The position numbers and the translations under genes were made by a program. The notes under the pieces were generated by a model. That model did not search any database. It worked only from the letters and a program-made list of their open reading frames with translations, and was not told the origin of the DNA. This document shows, in pieces, positions 10,246 through 21,870 of a DNA stretch of 64,000 nt; position 1 is the first letter of the stretch; every line of letters begins with the position of its first letter. The stretch is from Tipula vernalis (taxonomy: Eukaryota; Arthropoda; Insecta; Diptera; Tipulidae), in the NCBI GenBank assembly GCA_958295665.1, contig OY282560.1, forward strand, positions 265,905,168 through 265,969,167. The letters are read 5' to 3'.

Positions 10246-12120
10246 TTATAATATACATTCATTACATTTTGTTATTGCTTCTGAGTGCTCGTTGCAAATC
10301 GGCCGTTTGCAGACCGAACAATTTTTTCGTGTTTTGCGTTGAAATGATGAAACCGTTCGACAAACATAACAGCTTCCAACATGTGGGCTTCCAGTTCTAG
10401 GAACAGACGAGCTCGATTGATGAACAACGATTACCGGGCGCCCCATCATGCATTGTATTCCAGAGCGGGGTGAAAATTGAGCCATAACTTTTTGATTTGT
10501 AGCTCGTTCTTCAATAGTCGGCATCGCCAACTGTTTGCCTAGGTCTTGAAGAAAGGTGCGTCGACTGTGCGAAGACTTGGAAGTAAACGGATTATTTTTC
10601 GAATAAATTATATACGTTGCAAGGGCAGCTACATCTATTATATTGTAAAACATTGCTTGTGGCCACCGAAGCGTCCTACGTTTTGTAGTGTAGTGCGTTA
10701 GCATTTTATCCATGCTATCGACACCTCCCTTGGTCGAATTGTAGTATATTATCGCTTCGGGTTTGCATTTGGGACCATCCGTGTTGATAGTGGTATGCAT
10801 TGTTGAAAGCAAAGTAACAATACGGTTTTTTTTTGGGACATATGAGCAAAGGCTAACTTTTCCATCATCGCTGAACCCAAATGAGGACGAAAATTCGGTC
10901 TTAGTACTTGATTTTTTCATTTCGGTTGGGATGTACGTTTTATTTTGTTTCAGTGTTCCCACCATCGTCAACTGCCACGACAACAACAAACGCGCCAAGG
11001 GCAAAGCAGAGAAAAAATTATCCATTGTTATATTGCGGCCTGAACCCTTAAATTGATAGCATAAATCCCGAACAACCCGTTGCCCTTGATCCCTTTCCGG
11101 TCCACCGGGCCCTTTTCCAGTATACAGCTGGCCGGTTATGGGATAAGATGTTTTTGCGTCACAAACCCAAAATATCTTCAAACCATATTTGGCCGGCTTA
11201 GATGGAATGTACTGTGTAAATCTTGTTCTACCTCTATAAGGAAACAGTTGCTCGTCGACGGTTACACAGTCGGATGCCACATATTTTGATGCCAAATTGT
11301 CATTAAGCATCAACCAGATATCCGTGATGGCAGCTGCTTTATCTGTAAGTAACCGTTCAGCTCGGGTGGCTTCATTATCAAATCGAATGAACCGACATAA
11401 GCTCCTAAAACGGTCATTTGACATGGTCGCTCGGTATAAAGGATATGAATCTGAACGCCATAGAACGCTGTGATGTTCGGAATTTGAGTGATGCATACCC
11501 ATTGTTATAAGCACTCCGATATAACTGTAGAACTCTTTTGAAGTCAAGTGTTTCCAACTTCTGGTATTTTTGTCCGGATTCTCTTCATTCCATTTTGCAA
11601 ACGTTCGGTCAGCTTTTCGATTCGTTGCACGTACTATTATGTCCACCATCATTTCAGAAAAAATGCATTTGAATGTGTCAGCGATGGATAATTGTTTTGT
11701 GGATAAAACTGGTCCAGACTTTTGGCGCAAAATATTATGCTTCTGAGTTCGAGTAGTTGTCGGTGGTACTTTTCTCCAAATTGTACCATCTTTAGCCACA
11801 AAATCGGAACCTGATGAGGCACTCACACTAGAATTTGCAGCGTCATCATCAGAATCGTCAGCTGGTTCATATTCGTCTGGTACGTTTTCATTAAACTCGA
11901 TTTGATTGTCCTGAGCTATATACGCATTTTCGGCATCGGATATATCGTCCATATCGAGATCATTTGATCGAGGTGATGGAACCCATTCGTCCTCGGTGCC
12001 ATCATTTTCAAAATCATTGTCGCTGTCGCTGTTTTCCTCATTAAAAAGCGCGATTAAGTAGGCTTGCTGTTGATCATAAGTAAGCCTAAAACGGAGAGGA
12101 ATAATAGTGTTACGTTGCAT
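10246..12120 (-). CDS. piggyBac-like transposase, intact (624 aa)
   Basis: A cut-and-paste transposase acting in the nucleus on TTAA sites. The frame is uninterrupted from ATG (12120) to stop (10246). An acidic N-terminus (D/E-rich up to about residue 95) precedes the DDE_Tnp_1_7 region. The three catalytic Asp candidates are D289 (TVDEQLFPYRG), D367 (TMDNFFSA) and D468 (GGVDSMD), matching the DDD triad of piggyBac enzymes. The C-terminal Cys-rich domain has CYVC (584-587), C601, C604, C609, H612, C619 and C622, as expected for the TIR-binding zinc motif. The length is close to known family members (about 560-640 aa). It sits centrally between matched TIRs and TTAA duplications. Whether it is expressed cannot be seen. 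Open frames on the other strand inside it are shadows. Confidence 0.95.
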   Translation of the reverse strand: MQRNTIIPLRFRLTYDQQQAYLIALFNEENSDSDNDFENDGTEDEWVPSPRSNDLDMDDISDAENAYIAQDNQIEFNENVPDEYEPADDSDDDAANSSVSASSGSDFVAKDGTIWRKVPPTTTRTQKHNILRQKSGPVLSTKQLSIADTFKCIFSEMMVDIIVRATNRKADRTFAKWNEENPDKNTRSWKHLTSKEFYSYIGVLITMGMHHSNSEHHSVLWRSDSYPLYRATMSNDRFRSLCRFIRFDNEATRAERLLTDKAAAITDIWLMLNDNLASKYVASDCVTVDEQLFPYRGRTRFTQYIPSKPAKYGLKIFWVCDAKTSYPITGQLYTGKGPGGPERDQGQRVVRDLCYQFKGSGRNITMDNFFSALPLARLLLSWQLTMVGTLKQNKTYIPTEMKKSSTKTEFSSSFGFSDDGKVSLCSYVPKKNRIVTLLSTMHTTINTDGPKCKPEAIIYYNSTKGGVDSMDKMLTHYTTKRRTLRWPQAMFYNIIDVAALATYIIYSKNNPFTSKSSHSRRTFLQDLGKQLAMPTIEERATNQKVMAQFSPRSGIQCMMGRPVIVVHQSSSSVPRTGSPHVGSCYVCRTVSSFQRKTRKNCSVCKRPICNEHSEAITKCNECIL

Positions 12121-12546
12121 AGATACAAATTATCAGACTTACCGACTGTATTCTGCTTGTGATATTTCGTTCATACTAATTTGCGTTTAGTTTCTCTAAA
12201 TAGGTGTAAAGTATATGTTGTTTATGTATAAGTATACTTATTCACTTCACAATTATTTATTTTTCACTGCAAACCACTGGAATGTATTGCACAGCAAGTT
12301 AAATAAAAGACTGAGTGAATGATTGTGTTATAATATAAATCAAACAGAAACAAAATAAAAAAACAAAAGCAAATTACGGTAATTTTGCCGCTACTTTTAA
12401 TTATTTGTGTTTTGTTTTTGTTTTCAATGATTTTCTTTTCTACCATACTTGGATTGGATATTGCTATTTCATTTTATTTAGATGATAAACAATATTCGTG
12501 CGGAAAAAATCTACTTATTAGTGCATTTTCCATACAAAACGTATGG

Positions 12547-12570
12547 AGGTACAAATGTACCTTAGCCACC
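12547..12570 (-). repeat. Subterminal 24-bp inverted repeat, right copy
   Basis: An exact inverse copy of the 24-mer at 10145-10168 (core AGGTACAAATGTACCTT on the plus strand), 36 bp inside the right end of the element. Confidence 0.85.
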
Positions 12571-12610
12571 TCGGAAATGAAGAAAAATTTGCCACGCACA
12601 CAAAGGTTAA

Positions 12611-14750
12611 ATCAAGTTTAAAGATTTAAGTCAATTTTCTCTTCTTTATTGGGTTTTTCCACACACATACATAAACATACATATAGATACATAAACGTTT
12701 CAAGCCAAGAACAAAATCATTTTAAAAATATGTATAAAGCAAAAATAACAAAAAATTTAAAATTCTTAAAACGTAAAATCTTTTTATTTTCTTAACTGAT
12801 AACAATAAAGTATAAGATTGAAGTCGAGATGAAAAAAAAACGAGAAATGATAATGATATGATGATACTAAACTGTGAAAAGTAGAGAGAGAGAGAGTTGT
12901 GTTTCTTGTAGCAAGACAAAGTTATATTGCTACATTGTAAAAAAATGAAAATGCCTTCATTGTATCGCCTTAATTGATTTTGGTTTTTATTTTCTTTGGC
13001 AGACACGTGATGCTATTAAATGTTCAGCTATTTTTGCTGTTATTCAACTTTTTTATTTTCCTGCCGAGTGATTATTAGTTTTATTCTTATATAGCTTTAT
13101 ATATTTATCGTAGTTCATTAAAAAGTGACATTAAAGTAAATTTTCCTTTTTAACATTTTTTTTTTGTAAAAAAAAATATATTAGGGGAGGTAAATTGGAA
13201 AATTTAATGCGATAATTATTTTATGTTTGACGTATTAAAACATCTGCGAACTTTCATTTTTCTTAAATGAGAGTCGTAATTTTTCAGGTGGATGATCTAC
13301 ATCCACATTCGAAAATGAAAATGAGTTTGGGAATTCATTTCGCAAAAATCGTTAGTTGCATGTTAACTAAAAATATCTGATTTACGAACGATATACTATA
13401 CGAATATGTAATATACATTTTATTTCATACATACTACATTTGCTGCTTAACTGGATTTAGGTTTTGGTTCATTATTCAAATAAACAGACAAAAAAAATGC
13501 GGGTTTTTGTCGTAAGATTGCATGCTTGAATAAGAAATAATTTACAATACAGCAGGATTTACAGGCAGGTTAAATTACTTTATGCAGTGCATGCGGTATT
13601 AACAATTTACAGACTAATTTCGACATGATATTACATTGTTCGAATTTAGAAAGTTAAACATATTGATGTAACATATGGATTCAAACGCTAAGGAAATTTA
13701 ACTTAAATACAAATTCTAATTAACCGAAAGGTTTTTATGAGGCTTTGTATAGTAAACAACATCCTTGCTCTTAGAATCATAAGCTAGCAATCACCAACTT
13801 TTTAAAAGCTCAGTGCAAAAATCAAAACAATGCAGTTATGTCTGGAACGCTGCTGATCATTTGATTTAACGCTTAAATCTCACGACGCTTAACATATTGA
13901 AGTGAAATTTTGCGTTGAAAATTTCAAGGTCAACCTATTGAGGGCACCCAAGGGCTGCCTATTTCATTTAGGGCCAATTAATTGGCGAAAGGGCCAAATA
14001 GTAGACAAACAGCCGGATACGTAGGAGTTTTCTTTATAATTCCGAATTAGCAGAAGTCTCTCGTTTGTCCAACCAACAGAAATCGCCAGTTACTACTCCA
14101 GTTTGAGCAGTCAGGTCAAACAAAGTTATATTAGCGATTTAAATGAACGCCCTAAATATAACTCAAAATTTTGGACTGTTGATGATGCTGAAACATTCAT
14201 GGCGTGTTTTCCGCAGGTTCAGAGTGGTGCCGAGAGGAATGGTATCGATGTCTAAAAGTTGTTGTGGGAAAATTTGGTATAAGCTTATTAAAAATCTTTC
14301 AAATGAAAACACATTGCTGAATTAAATTAAGTTACAAACTACAATAAGCTATTATAAATTGAATTTAATTAAGTGTGGCTTTCTACTTAACAATAAAATT
14401 ATTGCTAGATAATTGTTACGAAGGGCTTCTGAGTTCGTTCAGATTTTGCAATTAAAAACACTGTATACTTTTACTTCACTTTATTTCACTTTACTAAACA
14501 GTTTAATAATCGCTTCGATTTACTAAATCTAGGCTTAAATCTGTCCGCTTGCCACTGTTACACGATTTAAAGTAAACCAAAAACTGTTCTGTGTTTGCCA
14601 TCGGTCGATCGTGTTTATATACCAGTTCAATACTGCTTCCGAAATTTTCTTTATTGTGTGTCATAAATCATCTTCATTCTTGTGTGTTCTGTTTAAGAAA
14701 TAAATTCAATGGTTTAAAATATAGAATTCAATCAATTAATTTAAGGAAAA
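12611..14750. other. Unassigned AT-rich DNA
   Basis: No coding feature is supported. A short GA run (12886-12896) and scattered A/T tracts are present. From about 14404 the sequence (GTTACGAAGGGC, then a TATATA at about 14616 and AATAAA near 14699) could be a solo LTR. I found no partner LTR or matching ends, so it is not called. Confidence 0.4.
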
Positions 14751-14838
14751 TTCGGCCATTCGACTCAATCGGCGGTTCCACACGTTCGGCCGTTCGACCC
14801 ATTCGGCCTTTCGATATTCGGCCTTTAGACAATCAGCC
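14751..14838. repeat. TTCGGCC(N)TTCGAC minisatellite, left block
   Basis: About five imperfect ~15-bp units of the form ATTCGGCCTTTCGAC. The same unit resumes at 15551 after a LINE-like fragment. It is notably GC-richer than its surroundings. Confidence 0.7.
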
Positions 14839-14869
14839 ATGGTGGTTTGCGTCTATTGGAGGGGGGTAC

Positions 14870-15550
14870 CAAAGTTGAGTAGATTAATCTACCAGCTCCG
14901 TAGCCTTCCAGTAGGGTGCGCATCACGTAAGCTGTTCTGGTCATGTATTAGGCAGCTGCGTGATGGGTACAATTGTGTAAGGCGTAACCTGTTCACAATT
15001 CGCAACTTAGGCCATTTGGCACATTTTTGGCCATTTGGCACAGGCTAAAGTACGGAGCTAAAGGAGAAAACCTTGACAAAAAATCCTAATCTAAGATGGA
15101 ACAGCATATGCCGATGGATGAATGGCTGATAGGTTAATCAGTCTAAAGTACATGAACTCTGGTTACCAGGCAACCTCCAGTTTTATTTAGCCTTCCTGTA
15201 GTAAAGCTGGGTGACCTACATACGATTTGCAATTCCCAGCAACTCGTAAGAGTAAAATCAAACGGAAGACGGGGCAGGCATAGGAATATACGGGAGTGGG
15301 ACAGTCCTCTCAAAGTCCTTGGGTTTCAATGCTACCGTCTTTCTAGCGGAACTATATGATGTAGCAAACATCTAGGAGGGAGAGCAATAAGCCCCCAGAT
15401 AGTATGTTTCACGTACCGGCTGGCAGTTCATTAAGAACCTGAATGTTGACTTGACGGATAATTAAGCAGGGTCCAGTACAATAAATCTTTTAGTTTGCAG
15501 TGCGAGGTGACTTATCGCCCATATAGCCTTCAATAATAATAATAATAATA
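14870..15550 (+). mobile_element. RNase-H-bearing LINE 3' fragment (copy 1)
   Basis: The segment matches 33869-34368 in blocks over most of its length (for example GTTCTGGTCATGTATTAGGC, GTGATGGGTACAATTGTGTA, GGAATATACGGGAGTGGGAC). Around 15262-15360 a degraded frame reads like the RNase H domain of I/Loa/R1-group LINEs: a G.GIYGSG block, then FLAELYD with the conserved Glu. It ends in an (AAT)n tail at 15531-15550, as I-like LINEs do. Copy 1 has about 120 bp (about 15110-15230) that copy 2 lacks. It is dead, with multiple stops. Confidence 0.65.
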
Positions 15551-15680
15551 GACATTCGTCCTTTCAACCCAATCGGCCATTATACATTCGGTCTTTCGAC
15601 ACATCCGACCATACGACATTCGGCCTTTCGACATTCGGTCTTTCGGCGTTCCACCTTTCCGATATTCGGCTTTTCAACAT
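15551..15680. repeat. TTCGGCC(N)TTCGAC minisatellite, right block
   Basis: About eight imperfect 14-16-bp units (ATTCGGTCTTTCGAC and variants). It is the counterpart of 14751-14838 on the other side of the LINE fragment. Confidence 0.7.
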
Positions 15681-15699
15681 CGAACGTAATTTAGGATAA

Positions 15700-18443
15700 A
15701 CTTGGGAAAATAGTGGGAAAAGTGAAAAAAGAAAGAAATGAAGCCGCCAAAAAAGGATCAATTTATTGCAGGCATTATGCGGGTAATCCAACTTTATGTT
15801 CAATATGTTTCAATTAAAATCGGTAACGTACACGTCACATATTACATATCAATTCATGGTCATTTCAAACACTGTGTATATGACTTAATTTTTTCGATAT
15901 TAGTCGAAAAGCTTCATTATTTAAATTTTAATATGATTAACCAAACTCGACCAATTTCTACCGCGATCTAGAAAACCCACCTAAAGTATTTTATTAAAAA
16001 AATAATATTAATTACTTTAATCGTAAATATAATTAAAAATTCCACAACCTTCGTTAACTTATCTAAACTAACCTGCCTTTATATTGTATATCAAATTCGC
16101 ACCTCTGTCAATTCTAAATAGATTATTGCTTGATAAAGGATTCTCTAGTACAAATACTCATGTCACATTCAATTTTGGGAGGAAAATAATTAACGTAATT
16201 TTCGATTAAAATTAAAAATGAAGACAAAATTTTATCACACAATTTCCCCCCTTCCATAAATCTATTTCACTGCTACTAGTATCACTCACAATTTTCCCAT
16301 TTCCAATTTACCAAAAAAACCAATACTTTAAATATAGTAAAAAAGGCTTCAAGGAATCACACACAAAACGTCGGTTTTTTTTTACCTATGTGTATTACAT
16401 TGTACAATAAAACAATCCATTTTATTTATGGAGGCTGGAGAGTTTTTAAACATTTTGTTTTTAACTTAAATAATACATAATATAAAAAAGTAATAAATTT
16501 AAATTGAGGATCACATAAAATTATTTCCTTTTTTTTTTTTTTGTTATATTTATAAGGATATTATTGTTGTTATTTTATGTGTTAAATATTTTCGAAAGGA
16601 TATATTATTTTGTTTTGCAAGGATAAAATATTTATTATTTCAGTGAACATACATACCATACACATGTAGGCATCAATTTATTGATTGAAAATCCTTGAGG
16701 TGTTCAAAATATTCTCGTTGGATTGGTACAACCAATCGATACAAAACTGACAGAAAATATTACATTCTTTAGTGTACAATAAATATAATTAACTTGGTAA
16801 AAGCTTTTTTTTTAACAAATGAAAATATTTTTCAATCAACTCACGTAATTTAGTATTTATAGTAAATAGGTTTGTTTACAGAACAGTAAGTAGGTTTGTC
16901 AATAAATTTAAAGACATAAAAGTAAGGTTATACATTTATTAAAGTTTAAAGGTATTTCGTATTCCATATTTCTTAAAGAATTACCACATCCAATAGTCAT
17001 CATACATAACCCATGTAATGTGGGTGGCTCGAGTTGATATAGTTTTTGTGTGCTTCGTATAATTAAAATAGCATTTCATATATATTACGTAAAGAGACGT
17101 ACATTAAATAGGATTCTAAATCGAATCGTTTAGTTTGTCTGGCAAGAATTGAAAATTTATTAAGAAAAATGGATACCGACAAAATAAAATTGTAAAAAAA
17201 AGGGATTGATTGATTTGAAACAAAAAACCATTATAAAAGGATATTGGATATTTTTTGGGTAGATGTCTGACTGAATATATATCCATACGTAAACGTATTT
17301 TTTTCCTATTTAAGGATATAAATAGCTATATTTGGTCCTTAATTTTTCAATAAAATGTTAGATATAAAATATGAAATTTAAAGTAGAAAATCCTCTTATC
17401 ATATTAGAAAAGGAGTAAAAAAGGATATTTATTTTAGATAAATTGTGATTACAATAGATAAATTCACATTTAAATATGATATGGGGCCTTAAAGTAGTTC
17501 TAATTATATTTTATATAGGTTAAACGGGGAGTTTAAAGGATGAGTGAAATCTAGGAATTGATTCGTACATAATCTAGGTTAATGTAAATTGTAAGAAATG
17601 CACAATCTTTGGGCTCTGTGAGTCTCGTTGAAATTGGTTAATACCTATATGTATATGTAAGTATGACCGATGCCGTTGACGTCTTCCATTTGTGACTGGC
17701 TCGATTGAAGAAGGCATATTTTTGTCTTTCTTCATAAATTAAATGTGTTGATTTAATTTACTTTTATTTATTTAATTTAATTTAATTTGGTTAATTTTAG
17801 TGAATAAAAATGTTGTTTTGTTTTAGTTTATTTTATAATTGTATAATTCATTTTTATTATTTAATTTTCAAAACAACAAGGAAAATGATATGCATCTTGA
17901 TTGTAATATGACATACAGGCTGATTATGAATAACTTTGACTTAAGATTTGTAATCAGCGACCAAAAAAAAATCTCAGAGTGCAGAGTTTCAGATAATTTT
18001 CTTGAGTTTTTTACTTTTGGCCAATATAAGTAAACATTTTATTAAGGTTATGTTACAACAGTAAATCGTAGTTTGATTTTAAATAAAATTACAAAGATTT
18101 TGTCACAATAATTATTGTAATAACAATATTTATTTATTAATAACCAAAAATCAAGAACTTTTTCGCGTCTTGAATTGTCACAATTGACGTAGATATTTCT
18201 TTTTTGTTGGTATTGGTAGCTGAACTAAAAATATTGCAAAAAATCGCGATTTACCAAAATTGATTTAAATCAAAAAATAATTGATTGATTTTGCCCAATC
18301 GAACATGACATAATAAATTGAGTAATTTTGTAAATTATTTTTCGCAATAAAGAGAATTCATCAAAAAAATACACTTGAGACATGATTTGTTCAATTTTGT
18401 TTTAAATTTGTGTAAATATAGCGCGATTTCGTTAATTTATATA
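15700..18443. other. Unassigned AT-rich DNA
   Basis: No gene or element end was recognised. The stretch is very AT-rich with T homopolymers (for example 16531-16542). It could be host intron. Confidence 0.5.
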
Positions 18444-19912
18444 CACTCTTGGTCAAAATTAACGCATATTTTTTTTTTGTAATAAAAAAAATCCCGCTGG
18501 TCAATTTTAATACTACTAGTGTCAAATGATAGCACATTTATATTTTTACAGAAACCACCTTGAATAAATTCTACTGCAAGCCAATCAATTAAAATTTTCA
18601 AAAATGCTTTATCAAAAGTGAATTCTGTTTGAAATCCAACGCAACGATCGGCTTTGTTCCATTGCATATCAATTATTTGTAAATGCAGTACCATTAGTTA
18701 TGGTAATCTAAGGCAAACACCTAAAATAAGATCCATTGTAATATGGCATCCTTTCGTGAGCTGGGGGCGGTTAAAGTCGTCATGTTGTATCAGGAAGATT
18801 ATACTCAAGTACAAATCGCACGAAAATTAGTAGTGAATCAGTCTTCGGTTTCACGAATACTTAAGCCATATCGTGAGACCGGAGAGTATAAAAGAAAGCC
18901 CGGACCTGGACGTTAAAGGTGCACAACCGAGCATGACGACCGATTTTTAAAAATTAATTCGTTTACGTGCTCGAAAGCGTAGTTCTACTCAACTAAAAAA
19001 TGAGTTACTTAGTGGGCGCCAAGTGAATATTAGTGCCAGAACAATTAAACGAAGATTAAAAGAAGCGAACCTAACTCCAAAACGACCCGTAAAAGTTCCA
19101 CGGCTTCTTCCCCGCCAAAAATCCAGCCATTTAGAATTTGCTCATACTCATGCAAATTGGGGAACTGATCAATGGGCCACTGTTCTTTTCAGATGAGACC
19201 AGAATTCAATTATGGAAACCAGATGGACGTAACCCTGTATACAGAAGACCTGGACATGGTGCAAACCATAGGCTTATGGAATCAGGTTTGAGGATGAATG
19301 CAGACTGGTATGTTCGGAACATTCTTGATGATCACGTTTTGCCATATGTGGGCTTCATAGGTTATGACAGTTTTGTGTTAATGCATGATAACGCTCCAGT
19401 CCGCGTAGCTGCAACGGTACAACAATATCTTCAAGATATTGATATTAAATGGCCACTAATTAGTCCCGATCTTAATCAGATCGAACACATATGGGACATT
19501 CTAAAACGCCGCATTAGAGCTAGAAATCCTGCACTAGATTCGTTAGCACAGCTGAAAGTTGCAGCGAAAGAAGAGTGGAATCTCACCCTTCTACTTAGTA
19601 TGCCCAGAAGGATGGAAGCTGTAATAAGTGCACGGGGGGAAAATACTCATTACTAAATTAATCAAATTAAATTGTAATAAAGCTAATTTTAATTTTTATA
19701 AACCGCTTTTGAAAATTAAAAAAAAAAAATAGTTCGACACATTTTAACATTTTGCAGTGAAAAATAGCCGCTATAATTCCATAACGCCACATTTGTGCCT
19801 CTTTTGAGAAAAATATAAATTTGGGATCATTTGATACCAATTCCACTGAAATTGACCAGCGGAATTTTTTTTATTACAAAAAAAAAATATGCGTTAATTT
19901 TGTCCAGGAGTG
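18444..19912 (+). mobile_element. Tc1-type transposon with ~110-bp TIRs
   Basis: Flanking TA dinucleotides lie at 18442-18443 and 19913-19914. The inverted ends CACTCTTGGTCAAAATTAAC and CACTCCTGGACAAAATTAAC stay alignable for about 110 bp, through GCATATTTTTTTTTTG, CGCTGGTCAATTT and TCAAATGAT. The element is 1469 bp and carries a broken transposase on the plus strand. Long TIRs of this kind are known in several Tc1 families. Confidence 0.9.
18743..19656 (+). pseudogene. Tc1-type transposase, broken
   Basis: ATG at 18743 begins MASFRELGAVKVVMLYQEDY, then a helix-turn-helix (VNQSSVSRILKPYRETG). A TAA stop follows GPGR at about 18914, and a frameshift lies near 18950. A second HTH-like stretch (LLSGRQVNISARTIKRRLKE) is followed by another frameshift near 19180. 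The last part has LFFSDETRIQLWKPDG (first Asp), FVLMHDNAPVRVA (second Asp) and SPDLNQIEHIWD (Glu). About 30 residues normally lying between the first two Asp blocks are deleted (GANHRLMESG directly follows the PGH segment). The second Asp and the Glu are 31 residues apart instead of 34, so three codons are lost. It is inactive. Confidence 0.88.
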
Positions 19913-20248
19913 TATGTACTCGTACATATGTACATACTATATATGCAAAATTGTATTAATATTTTTCATTTATTTCAACCGATTACTAAAACGTCAAATA
20001 AACAAATAAAAAATAATAATTTACATTTAAAATATAGTTTCTTCTGCACAATGGTGAACTATTGCTGAGATCCAACTGCCAATCGAAAGCTGTCAAACGA
20101 AATGAAATTAAGTTTCATCGTTTTTCCAGCGATAGTCCTAAGTGTCACGATTTCTTTGGTGTGTACTAAACATTTTTGTGATACTATTTATCAGATTAGC
20201 AAATTTGGACACTTATGAAAAAAATCAATGTTGTATGTTATATACTAC

Positions 20249-20273
20249 AGGGTGGCCCTATTTTCTAAAAGTT
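20249..20273 (+). repeat. Possible TIR relic of the 37.9-kb element family
   Basis: CAGGGTGGCCCTATTTTCTA with AAAGTT closely resembles the terminus of the element at 37891-39900 (reverse complement of its right end: AGGGTGGCCCTTATTTTC.AAAGTT). No opposite end was found nearby, so it may be a solo end or chance. Confidence 0.3.
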
Positions 20274-20802
20274 AACGCAGTACCTTCGAAAAATGTTCTA
20301 AAATGTAGACATGAGGGAGAACCAAGAAGTCATCGTTTAATTATAAAACATTCTACCAAAAACTGTAGTAGATTTCATAGAGACGTCTCATGTCGAATAA
20401 ACAAAAATACAAATTAGTTGGGTATAAAAAATACCTATTTGGGTGTAGAACTTATATTTCGAACGATACAGTGAACCCCTACGCAATCTACTTAAAACCA
20501 CAAAAACATAATTCTCTCTTTGATTAAATTTATTCACCAACTAATGTGACATTGCTTTGAGCGAGATATATTTATTCAGAAACATTTTCATGTGTTAAAG
20601 TAGTTAGTATTAGTATACGCTAGAACACCGGTGGCCGTGATTCAAACAAGGTTAGCTCGATTTTTCGAGTCAGGTGTTCGAGACGTCATATAATTCCGCC
20701 ACGTGTTTGTAAATAAAGAGAGAAATGTTAAGGGTTATTTACTATCGTTATGGGTTATTTATTGTGACAAGTCAGGAATATTCATTTGAATACGATACTG
20801 AT

Positions 20803-21375
20803 TAAATGTGGGATTCTAAACTGATTTTTAGATGAGATTCTGTAATATGGCCAACTACGATGAAACTTGGTTATTTCTTAGCTTACTACAAGAATCTACA
20901 ATGATTTTTAGGTCAACTTCTAGAATATGGCCAATTAGGATAGATTGTTAGATAAAGTTCAGAAATATGGGCAATTAGCAAGGAACCCGTTATTTGTTAA
21001 CCGTTTATGATGAAATTCTAAAATATGGCCAAGAAGGATGGAACTTGGCTATTTATTAACCGATTTTGAGAAATTGGACACGTGCGATAGAAATGGGATT
21101 CTAAAACGATATTTAGAAGAAATTATGGAATATGGCCTATTAGGAGGGAACTCGGTTACTTTTCAAACGTTTATGGTGAAATTCGACATTTACGGTGGAA
21201 ATAGGATTCTAAAATCATTTTCAGTAGAAATTTTAAAATATGGGCAATAAGGAAGGAACTCGGTTAGTTCTTTACCGATTTCGCTGAAATTCACCAAGTG
21301 CGATGGAAATGGGATTCTAAAATGATTGTTAAATGAAGTTCTGGAATATGGCCAATTAAGAACGAACTCGGTGAT
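20803..21375 (+). repeat. Foldback-family tandem array A (~6 units)
   Basis: Repeated diverged units of about 90-120 bp contain GGGATTCTAAAATGATTTT, GAAGTTCTGGAATATGGCC and a GGAACT(T/C)GG motif. They are in the same orientation as the arrays at 23343 and 57005 and inverse to those at 24606 and 58395. The unit is non-coding (frames broken). It probably represents one arm of a foldback-type transposon. Confidence 0.75.
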
Positions 21376-21870
21376 GGTAACGATAAACCAACGCAAAATA
21401 AGAAATTCAAAAATCCTTATGTGTCCAGATCTCCTCAAAGAAACTTTGAGGAATTTTAGAAGAGTGCGTCAAAATGAATAAATAGTTTAGTTATGCAGGG
21501 ACTATGGAGTACCGACATAGTTCAAGAAACCTTTAAAAGCTCTGAGCATCTAATGGATATTAGTCACAATTACGTTACACTACAACATAGAGGTGATAAC
21601 CACACTATGCAAAATCACATTACAATATCCCCAACGTCAGATAATAACATCAAGTGGCAAAAGATTTTAATGTTGTAATTAAAATTGTTAAGGTTCAACT
21701 TAATACTAGTTTAGCAAAAGTGTTTACTTAAATCGAGAATTTATTAAAAGGAGGTTGGAATGAATCAGCCAAAGATTTAAGTGCTACGCAGCAAAGTTTC
21801 TCGATAAATGCCTTTAAAAATCAACACAACAGTGCCTAAACAATATTATCCTCGTACGGCTCTATGTATT

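Larger units (their letters stand above)
9945..12606 (-). mobile_element. Full-length piggyBac-like element 1
   Basis: The element is bounded by TTAA at 9941-9944 and 12607-12610, the signature target duplication of the piggyBac superfamily. The ends are CCCTTATGTGCGTGGCAA (left) and CCTTTGTGTGCGTGGCAA (right, reverse complement), so the TIR is about 18 bp. The total is 2662 bp. It carries one long transposase frame on the minus strand and asymmetric internal repeats (see 10145 and 12547). The ends, target duplications and reading frame are all present, so the copy looks recent and possibly active. Confidence 0.93.

Noticed and set aside
14143..14325. 60-codon plus-strand frame
   Set aside because: No recognisable motif, and other frames in the same stretch look equally plausible. 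Probably chance.
14404..14750. Possible solo LTR (GTTACGAAGGGC start, TATA box and AATAAA)
   Set aside because: No partner, no matched TG..CA ends and no target duplication could be found.
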